This document shows, in pieces, positions 1-4,791 of a stretch of 5,366 nt of DNA. This stretch comes from Candidatus Heimdallarchaeota archaeon (GTDB lineage Archaea > Asgardarchaeota > Heimdallarchaeia > Heimdallarchaeales > Kariarchaeaceae), in contig JAAFKL010000219.1 in the NCBI GenBank assembly GCA_021399405.1, positions 1 to 5,366 on the forward strand. The letters run 5' to 3'. Position 1 is the first letter of the stretch. Each line of letters begins with the position of its first letter. A program made the position numbers and the translations under genes. A model generated the notes under the pieces. That model saw only the letters and a program-made list of their open reading frames with translations, had not been told where the DNA came from and made no database searches.

Positions 1-250
1 AACACATTCACAGGAGGAATTTTTTATGGGACAATACGCTTAGTTTGGTTTGGGACAGGTCTCAGTGGTTAAAGATCACGGAAGACCTGTCTTTGTTGAC
101 TCCAGTAGGATGAGAAGCAGAAGGACGCCCCGTTCCAATGGAACAAAACCTATTTCAACAGAACCTATTTTGGGTAAAACTAAAAAAGTGAAAGTGATGG
201 CGACATTAGATATAGGGTTGCAGAACGTGAAAAGTCATTATTTTTTGTAA
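1..250 (+). other. GC-rich structured island with a short unassigned reading frame
   Basis: Unrecognised. An AGGAGG at 12-17 lies 8 bases before ATG at 26, but that frame meets TAG at 41-43 after five codons. The same frame then stays open to TAA at 248-250; a TTG at 50 would give a 66-residue basic protein with no Cys and a central Arg-rich patch (SRMRSRRTPRS). I see no known domain. Positions 52-144 are about half G+C, clearly above the AT-rich surroundings, and contain strong hairpins. In AT-rich archaea such islands often mark structured RNAs, so this may be a non-coding RNA, a decayed gene, or a small gene with an early amber codon. Frames 1 and 3 are also open from the left edge (to 69 and 110), so the tail of a gene starting outside the window is possible too. 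Coding potential is not established. Confidence 0.3.
54..91 (+). other. long hairpin in the GC-rich island
   Basis: GACAGGTCT (54-62) pairs perfectly with AGACCTGTC (83-91). Inside it, after a small asymmetric internal loop (63-64 against 80-82), 65-70 pairs with 74-79 through four Watson-Crick and two G-T pairs around an AAA loop. Together this is a 15-pair rod. A second short perfect hairpin, GTTCC-AAT-GGAAC, follows at 132-144. The pairing is seen directly. That it is a functional RNA is inference, and I cannot assign it to a known RNA family. Confidence 0.4.
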
Positions 251-261
251 AAGAAAAATGA
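235..261. terminator. possible bidirectional T-rich terminator
   Basis: TCATT and TTT (235-239, 241-243) pair with AAAAATGA (254-261), with A240 bulged and a 10-base loop. The element carries a T-run on the plus strand (241-246) and another on the minus strand (complement of 254-258). It sits just after the short plus frame at the left and downstream of the minus-strand GTPase operon. Archaeal termination mainly needs T-runs, so either direction is plausible. The hairpin is weak and A/T-only apart from one C-G pair, so confidence is low. Confidence 0.25.
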
Positions 262-281
262 TTTAAATGAAATATTGATCA

Positions 282-417
282 TAAGGAGGAAATCTATCTA
301 ACATGACCTAAATCTCAAGATTGAATACATGTTTTTTGTCATGACAAGGCTTGAATTTTGTTAATATTTTCAATTAAGGCTATCTTCAAGTCATGCTAAT
401 TAATTGATTTCTCCTTA
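282..417. repeat. nested imperfect inverted repeat in the non-coding stretch
   Basis: The left arm 282-307 and the reverse complement of the right arm 390-417 both begin TAAGGAG, continue with AAATC and end with CATGAC, separated by a variable A/T stretch. This gives an imperfect 26-28 base inverted repeat bounding about 136 bases. Nested inside, CATGAC (340-345) and TTGAA (351-355) pair with TTCAAG-TCATG (385-395), leaving a five-base bulge. I see no gene in 251-439. There is no clear target-site duplication outside the arms (both flanks contain only GATC in common). It could be a MITE-like remnant or a structured 3' region of the GTPase operon. Much of the similarity is in A/T-rich bases. 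Confidence 0.35.
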
Positions 418-439
418 CAATCGATCTGAGTAGAGGCTA

Positions 440-703
440 TCACAGTCTTTTACCATTTTTGGCAATCCATTTTTCAATAATGGATTTAAGTTGAGCAACT
501 CCCTCATTAGTGAGGGCCGAAGTAGTTATTGTCATTACATTCTCGATAGCTTTTTCACTTCCTCCAGTTTTAATCATCATCCTTATTCCATTAAGTATCT
601 GTTGAACAAAAATCTCATCGGGTTGCTGCAGATCAGATTTGTGGGAAACAAGAATAACAAGAGAATTTTCACCAAGCCAATTTTTATTCAAAGCAACCTG
701 AAG
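440..703 (-). pseudogene. C-terminal part of small Ras-like GTPase (G4 and G5), downstream of an in-frame TAG
   Basis: This stretch continues the GTPase frame directly after the TAG at 704-706, without any frame change, and ends at TGA (440-442). Numbered across the whole 211-residue protein with the amber at 124, it holds the G4 motif SHKSDL (residues 144-149; the usual NKxD with His in place of Asn but Lys and Asp kept) and the G5 motif TSA (185-187), followed by an amphipathic final helix. The end KNGKRL has no Cys, so there is no prenylation box. A TTG at 689-691 could restart translation as an 83-residue piece, but this would lack the P-loop and could not bind nucleotide. Either the gene is freshly broken, the base call is wrong, or the amber is read through; the intact G4 and G5 argue against old decay. 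The identification as a GTPase C-terminus is firm in context. Confidence 0.7.
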
Positions 704-706
704 CTA
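704..706 (-). other. in-frame amber (TAG) codon inside the GTPase gene
   Basis: On the minus strand the codons read Leu-Glu-Ser-TAG-Leu-Gln-Val-Ala. The position falls in the helix between the IYD strand end and the G4 strand, exactly where Ras/Rab-type proteins often have Trp (pattern S-L-x-x-L-E-x-W-L). One change from TGG to TAG explains it. The reading frame and both flanking motif blocks are otherwise undisturbed, so the amber is the only lesion visible in the gene. Confidence 0.85.
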
Positions 707-1075
707 GGATTCGAGTGATTTCAGACTTTCCAATCGAGAGGTATCATAAATGAGGAGTAAAACCTCAACACGCCTCAAAGCTGGAAGAAAATCAAAAATC
801 CCTAAAATTTCATCAAAAGTGGGTGCGAATTCAGATATTTTTTGACGCTGACCCGGGAACACGTAGAATTGTAATGCAGCTGATATATCTTCACCATCAA
901 GGTTCATCTTTATATTTCGATACTCCATCTCGATGTTTAATGACTTCATACTGTCTGCCATTATTTTTTTCCTATCTTCCTCTGAAAGCGGATCACTTAC
1001 AAGCATTCTTGTGAGTACTGATTTACCTGTTAACCCGTCACCAAGAGGGATAATTGAGCCTGTTGTGTTTACCAT
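704..1075 (-). CDS. small Ras-like GTPase, N-terminal part ending at an in-frame amber codon
   Basis: Predicted cytosolic small GTP-binding protein of the Asgard Ras/Rab-like expansion. It starts at ATG (1073-1075), overlapping the upstream stop as TAATG, which indicates translational coupling to the membrane protein gene. The P-loop is GDGLTGKS (residues 12-19). SLNIEMEY (45-52) occupies the switch I region. The G3 region reads VFPGQ (72-76), so the usual Asp of DxxGQ is replaced by Val while Gly-Gln is kept. A hydrophobic strand, LLLIYD (106-111), follows. Translation would stop after 123 residues, short of the G4 and G5 guanine-specificity motifs, which lie in the same frame at 440-703. 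Together they make a normal-length 211-residue GTPase. Alone, the 123-residue piece should not be a working GTPase. The family call is firm; the cellular role (trafficking, polarity or signalling) is unknown. Confidence 0.85.
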   Translation of the reverse strand: MVNTTGSIIPLGDGLTGKSVLTRMLVSDPLSEEDRKKIMADSMKSLNIEMEYRNIKMNLDGEDISAALQFYVFPGQRQKISEFAPTFDEILGIFDFLPALRRVEVLLLIYDTSRLESLKSLES

Positions 1076-1731
1076 TAGAAATCTTCTCCTGCAATGAGTC
1101 TTGAATTATCCACCGCTCGGAAAGCTAATGTGGAATCGTGTATAATTGTCATCTCTCTTCTACCTTCTTTACATTTATGAGATGGGCGTAAAATAAAGCT
1201 CCGCACTCCAAAAGTACTTACCACAGACATACCTCGGTCTAGAACCTTAGCATGTGATCTCACGACATCAGCTACAGAATAGTTTATGTTCTTCTTACAA
1301 AAGGAACAATTAACTTCGAATTGATCACTAAGATGATCTATTTTCTCTTCGATTCCAAATCTTTCAATAAACATATCAATTGCGTTTTTGTCAGATAATT
1401 TTTGTCCTAAAATAGCCACAATCATATTATTGGTAGCCAGCATAGTAACAATTACAAAAATTCCACCAAAAAAGTAAACTAGAGTAACTAGGGTTGTAAG
1501 ATCAATTGGCAATTCTATTAAATCTCCTAGCGTAACTCCATGTATAGTGTAGGCAATAGCAAAGAATAAAATCAATATTTGAACCCCAAGCCATTGGTAA
1601 GAACGATAATCATTAGCCGTAAGGATTTCTTTGAATTTTCGTGATACGTTCATGCTTATGAGTAAAATTATAACACCGATAAGTGTAAGGCCTACATTCA
1701 TGTAAAGTAAATAGTCAACCACAAGTTCCAC
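1075..1731 (-). CDS. three-helix membrane protein with C-terminal Cys/His zinc-type domain
   Basis: Family not recognised with certainty. The 218-residue protein has three predicted membrane helices, at about residues 4-26, 47-66 and 79-108 (the last long), and then a soluble C-terminal half. That half contains C142-x2-C145 and H185-x-C187, a likely single zinc site. It is followed by a strand-rich end (TIIHDSTLAFRAVD), resembling small Cys-containing domains often seen in uncharacterised Asgard proteins; that resemblance is from memory. The basic loop after helix 1 (SRKFKE) suggests this loop is cytosolic; with three helices the C-terminal domain would then fall on the opposite face, so topology is uncertain. 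The start is GTG at 1729-1731, preceded in frame directly by TAG, so it cannot extend upstream; ATG at codon 11 is an alternative but would cut into helix 1. Its TAA stop overlaps the GTPase ATG by one base. The coupling suggests it anchors, senses for, or regulates that GTPase. Confidence 0.7.
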   Translation of the reverse strand: MELVVDYLLYMNVGLTLIGVIILLISMNVSRKFKEILTANDYRSYQWLGVQILILFFAIAYTIHGVTLGDLIELPIDLTTLVTLVYFFGGIFVIVTMLATNNMIVAILGQKLSDKNAIDMFIERFGIEEKIDHLSDQFEVNCSFCKKNINYSVADVVRSHAKVLDRGMSVVSTFGVRSFILRPSHKCKEGRREMTIIHDSTLAFRAVDNSRLIAGEDF

Positions 1732-1862
1732 CTAGATATTTCTTCAAATAAGAAATACATTCGAGATAAACGACGTAATTTCAATAAAGTTTCTAAATTG
1801 AATATACATCATAAATCAATAATATAAATTAAATGATCTGTAATTAGGTTTTTAAAAAACAT

Positions 1863-1883
1863 ATACATTATATAGTTATGTAT
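1863..1883. promoter_or_regulatory. possible operator: 6-9-6 inverted repeat
   Basis: ATACAT (1863-1868) and ATGTAT (1878-1883) are perfect inverted half-sites separated by nine bases, roughly one helical turn and a half centre to centre. Three further ATACAT copies lie in the same divergent intergenic region. This could be a dimeric regulator site controlling one or both divergent genes. In DNA this A/T-rich, six-base matches arise by chance fairly often, so the call is tentative. Confidence 0.2.
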
Positions 1884-2016
1884 TTCATGAGCTGTTTGGT
1901 AATAATATGCAAAAATTAAGAAATTAGCTTAACAAATAAAAAAAAAGCTTGATCTTTAGAAATTTTTGATACATATTTTATGTTAAAATACTTTCACCCA
2001 CCTCTCTCAATCAACA

Positions 2017-2026
2017 TTTTTTAATT
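2017..2026 (+). promoter_or_regulatory. possible TATA box of the MBL nuclease gene
   Basis: The stretch TTTTTTAATT is centred about 24 bases upstream of the TTG start at 2046, the distance expected for an archaeal TATA box driving a leaderless or nearly leaderless transcript. No Shine-Dalgarno sequence lies before the start, which agrees with leaderless expression. The box is not a strong consensus. Confidence 0.25.
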
Positions 2027-2045
2027 GGACTGCTGAATATATTAC

Positions 2046-2927
2046 TTGGTGCAATTTCAATCTCTTGCTTCAGGAAGCAATGGTAATTGTTCAGTATGGG
2101 AAACACCACATGGGTCAGTGTTATTTGATGCTGGAATCTCAAGGAAAAGGGTGATCGAAGGACTGGAGAATTTAGAGATAAATCCTCAGAATGTCAAATA
2201 TGTTTGTATCACTCATGCACATTGGGATCATATTAATGGTCTGCCCGTTCTCATGAATTATTTGAAAAATGCGCGAGTAGTGGCAACTTCCCAAACAATT
2301 AATGAACTCAAAAAATTAAAAAGAAGAGATACCCGTTTCAACTATCTGGCAGATAAAGCAATTCCAGTCGAGTTTAACGATACCATAAACCTGGGGAAAA
2401 ATTTTGAAATTTCTTGCTTTCCAGCTGTACATGATATTGATGGGGCATCAGGATACAGAATAGAAAATATCAAGAATAAATTTGCCATCAGCTACATCAC
2501 CGATACTGCTTCAATAAGTAGTGATTTTGTTGATGCTATGAGTGATTCCGATATCTTTTTCTTGGAAAGTAATCATGATGTTGATCTACTTGACAAATCG
2601 AGAAGACCTTTTTGGCTAAAATCTCGTATTAGGAAGACTCATTTATCGAACGATAAATTCTTTCAACTTTGTAAACAGATAATTTCAGAAAGGACCAAAG
2701 TGGCATATCTAGGCCATCTTAGTGGAGAATGTAATGATGAAAGTCTTCTTTATGACCAAATGCAAAAATTCACTGACAAAACCCCTATGAATTGGGTAAT
2801 CTCTACAAGAACAAGACCGAGCTCGTTATTCAAAATGGCTAAGGATATCCTAAAGATCGAAGGTGGATTAAGCAATTTAAATGATGATCGAAAAAACTCT
2901 GCATCAAGCCTTGAATCTTACTTTTAA
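2046..2927 (+). CDS. YycJ/WalJ-like metallo-beta-lactamase-fold nuclease with PIP-like tail
   Basis: Predicted metal-dependent hydrolase, most likely a 5'-3' DNA exonuclease of the YycJ/WalJ group (COG1235-type); characterised relatives act on DNA and are linked to repair. The N-terminus has the family signature LASGSNGN (residues 7-14), then FDAG (27-30), the metal motif H57-A-H59-W-D61-H62, H129 in AVHD, D153 in TDTA, the family block ESNHD (174-178), H199 in KTHLS and H224 in GHLS. All expected metal ligands are present and the length (293) is slightly above the usual 260 or so. The additional C-terminal tail ends SASSLESYF, which resembles a PCNA-interacting peptide although the first Gln is missing. 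The start is TTG at 2046 or the adjacent GTG at 2049; both leave the conserved N-terminus intact. It is divergent from the GTPase operon and transcribed in the same direction as the TPR gene after an 88-base gap. Confidence 0.85.
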   Translation: MVQFQSLASGSNGNCSVWETPHGSVLFDAGISRKRVIEGLENLEINPQNVKYVCITHAHWDHINGLPVLMNYLKNARVVATSQTINELKKLKRRDTRFNYLADKAIPVEFNDTINLGKNFEISCFPAVHDIDGASGYRIENIKNKFAISYITDTASISSDFVDAMSDSDIFFLESNHDVDLLDKSRRPFWLKSRIRKTHLSNDKFFQLCKQIISERTKVAYLGHLSGECNDESLLYDQMQKFTDKTPMNWVISTRTRPSSLFKMAKDILKIEGGLSNLNDDRKNSASSLESYF

Positions 2928-2980
2928 TACTCGAATTCACTCTAAATAGTTCGCGAATCTATCCCTTTACACTAGAATGA

Positions 2981-2993
2981 AATAAATATTAAA
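2981..2993 (+). promoter_or_regulatory. probable TATA box of the TPR gene
   Basis: AATAAATATTAAA is centred about 29 bases before the ATG at 3016 and is preceded by purine-rich AGAATGA, which could serve as a BRE. There is no Shine-Dalgarno sequence before the start, so a nearly leaderless transcript fits. The small palindrome ATTCGAAT (3003-3010) falls between the box and the ATG, near the expected transcription start. Confidence 0.4.
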
Positions 2994-3015
2994 GTGATAC
3001 TAATTCGAATAAGAA

Positions 3016-4791
3016 ATGGTATTTCTTGAAATTAAACGTTTGATGAGTGAGAATCAGTTTGAAAATGCCATTTCTCTGATCGATGAAGTTGACAAAAAGT
3101 ATAAACTTGAGGCTAGTATCTACAAAGCAAGAATCTATATTCGTCAAGGTGAATACTCAAAGGCCTTCAATATTGCTAATGAATCAATTTCAAAATCTAA
3201 AAGAAATAATAACAAAACGATGGAGGTTGCTGCTAGAGTTGTCAGAGTTAACGCCCTCATTAACATTGATCAGTACGAGATTGGGGTGAATTATGCATTA
3301 GAAACTGAGAAAATGTTTGAAAACTTACACAAACGTGGACAAACTCATATTCAAATCTGGATTGGTCTACTCTTCAATTCAATTGGAAATCTATATGATT
3401 ACAATGGAGATCTCATTAATGCCTTGAAATATTACAAAAAAGGCCTTGATATTAGGAGAAAAATTGATGATAATATCGATGTTGCGAAGTCCCTCAATAA
3501 TATCGGAGAAATATATCGGGCAAAGGGTGAATTAGATCTAGCTCTGGAATATTATTTGCAAAGTTTAAATCAGTTTGCTCAAATTGATAATCCGTTCAAT
3601 TTAGCCATTGTTTATTCTAATATTGGCGTAGTTTACAATCAAAAAGGAAATACTGAGCTAAGCCTTGATTATTTACAGAAGAGCTACAAGTTAATGGAGA
3701 ATCACGAGAACAAGGTAGATCTTGTTGAAATTCTTTATCAGCTTATTGTACTATACTTAGAGAAAAATGACCTGCAACAAGCAATCAAATATTTTAGTGA
3801 ATTAAAAAATATCAACGATCTAGGAGAGAATAAATTTGTCAATATGTTCACTAAAGTTGGAGAAGCTATAATTCTTAAACATACACCGAGATTGAGGTCA
3901 AAAGCGAGAGCTCAGAAACTTTTAGAAGAATTTGTAGGTGAAGAAATTGTTATGGTGCAAATCACTGCATTTGCACTCCTAAATCTCTGTGAGATGCTTC
4001 TCAATGAGCTCAAAATTTATGGTAATGAAGATATATTGCCTGAGCTACAGAATTACGCAGATCGATTATTACAAATCGCAATTGAACAATCATCCTCTCT
4101 CATACACGTTGAAGCTCATCTGATACAGTCAAAAATTGCTTTACTGGAATATGATATAGATGGAGCAAGAAAACTCCTTACAGAAGCACAGCTAATATCT
4201 GAAGTGAAGGGTTTACAAAGACTTGCAATTAGGATTTCTATTGATCATGATGCGTTGTTATCGTCTATTGACAGATGGAATAAATTGATTGTTGATGAAG
4301 CACCACTTGAAGATCGACTTGAACTAGCAAATTTTGAGCATGTTATGAAAAATCTTGTGAAACAGAAAATGGAAATACCAGAAATCATAGAGGAAACGCC
4401 TCTCCTTTTTCTGATTCTCGATAAAGCCGGTAATTCCAAATACACCTTACGATTCTCTAATTCTCGTGTAATCAACGAAACCCTTGTGGGTGTCTTTCTG
4501 ACGGCAATAATTTCATTCACCAAGACTGCATTTTCAAGTGACGAACCTGTCGAGAGGATAAAACATCAAGATTATACAATTATTCTTAAGAGCGTGCAAT
4601 CTTATCTTATCTGCTATGTATTCCATGGACCTTCATATTTCGCTTTACAAAAAATCAACAGCCTTCTCAATATGATAACTGAAGATCCAAGCATTATCCA
4701 ATTATTTGATAAATACAAATTTCAAACTATTCCGGAGGACGATCCTAAGCTTCGTGAAATTATCCAAAAAGTATTCGCTGATCTTATCTAG
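3016..4791 (+). CDS. TPR-repeat scaffold protein with C-terminal roadblock/longin-like domain
   Basis: A 591-residue soluble protein without a signal peptide or membrane helix. The N-terminal two thirds are helical repeats. The clearest TPR units are at about residues 117-150, 157-190, 197-230 and 237-266 (for example SLNNIGEIYRAKGELDLALEYY), preceded by weaker ones from about residue 13 and followed by degenerate helical repeats to about 440. A separate domain follows at about 461-555: a strand LLFLILDKAGN, a long helix region, the strand pair YTIILKSVQSYLICYVF and a final helix. This order resembles roadblock/longin-like folds that occur at the ends of large Asgard TPR proteins. TPR arrays bind partner proteins, and roadblock/longin domains often dimerise or bind small GTPases, so a scaffold acting with GTPases is plausible but inferred. 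ATG at 3016 is chosen because a TATA box is well placed; ATG at codon 10 is possible. It ends TAG-AAA-TAA, with the TAG overlapping the convergent gene. Confidence 0.8.
   Translation: MVFLEIKRLMSENQFENAISLIDEVDKKYKLEASIYKARIYIRQGEYSKAFNIANESISKSKRNNNKTMEVAARVVRVNALINIDQYEIGVNYALETEKMFENLHKRGQTHIQIWIGLLFNSIGNLYDYNGDLINALKYYKKGLDIRRKIDDNIDVAKSLNNIGEIYRAKGELDLALEYYLQSLNQFAQIDNPFNLAIVYSNIGVVYNQKGNTELSLDYLQKSYKLMENHENKVDLVEILYQLIVLYLEKNDLQQAIKYFSELKNINDLGENKFVNMFTKVGEAIILKHTPRLRSKARAQKLLEEFVGEEIVMVQITAFALLNLCEMLLNELKIYGNEDILPELQNYADRLLQIAIEQSSSLIHVEAHLIQSKIALLEYDIDGARKLLTEAQLISEVKGLQRLAIRISIDHDALLSSIDRWNKLIVDEAPLEDRLELANFEHVMKNLVKQKMEIPEIIEETPLLFLILDKAGNSKYTLRFSNSRVINETLVGVFLTAIISFTKTAFSSDEPVERIKHQDYTIILKSVQSYLICYVFHGPSYFALQKINSLLNMITEDPSIIQLFDKYKFQTIPEDDPKLREIIQKVFADLI
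4788..4791. other. shared CTAG of two convergent stop codons
   Basis: The palindrome CTAG provides the TAG of the plus-strand TPR gene (4789-4791) and the TAG of the minus-strand uracil-DNA glycosylase gene (4790-4788). The two coding regions therefore overlap by four bases, leaving no intergenic space, so any terminator must lie inside the opposing gene. The TPR gene has a back-up TAA two codons later (4795-4797). Confidence 0.9.

Larger units (their letters stand above)
1732..2045. other. AT-rich divergent intergenic region
   Basis: This region lies between the minus-strand membrane protein/GTPase operon and the plus-strand nuclease gene, so it should hold promoters for both. I see no gene. 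It contains ATACAT at 1755-1760, 1804-1809, 1863-1868 and 1969-1974, with the third copy facing ATGTAT (1878-1883) as a 6-9-6 inverted repeat. It also has a near-palindrome GTTTTT-A-AAAAAC at 1848-1860, an A-run at 1938-1946, and a pyrimidine-rich tract at 1990-2009. Possible TATA-type boxes are present but ambiguous because nearly everything is A/T; for the minus operon I could not pick one with confidence. Confidence 0.5.

Noticed and set aside
132..144. GTTCC-AAT-GGAAC as a tRNA T-arm
   Set aside because: The loop is only three bases and no acceptor, D or anticodon arm can be placed around it; no tRNA is present.
1..145. Right end or guide RNA of an IS200/IS605-type (TnpB) element
   Set aside because: A GC-rich hairpin next to a protein tail would fit, but no TnpB motif is visible to the left edge and I cannot recognise a known element end.
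283..311. A mini-gene after the AAGGAGG at 283-289
   Set aside because: The following ATG (303) is 13 bases away and is followed by one codon and TAA; it codes for nothing useful.
491..718. Plus-strand open frame opposite the GTPase
   Set aside because: It is antisense to a frame with clear G4 and G5 motifs, and its own translation has no recognisable domain.
823..1014. Plus-strand open frame opposite the GTPase N-terminal part
   Set aside because: Antisense to the conserved GTPase region; a shadow with no promoter or family features.
4245..4523. Minus-strand open frame inside the TPR gene
   Set aside because: Ser/Arg-rich, low-complexity translation antisense to a well-formed coding region; a shadow.
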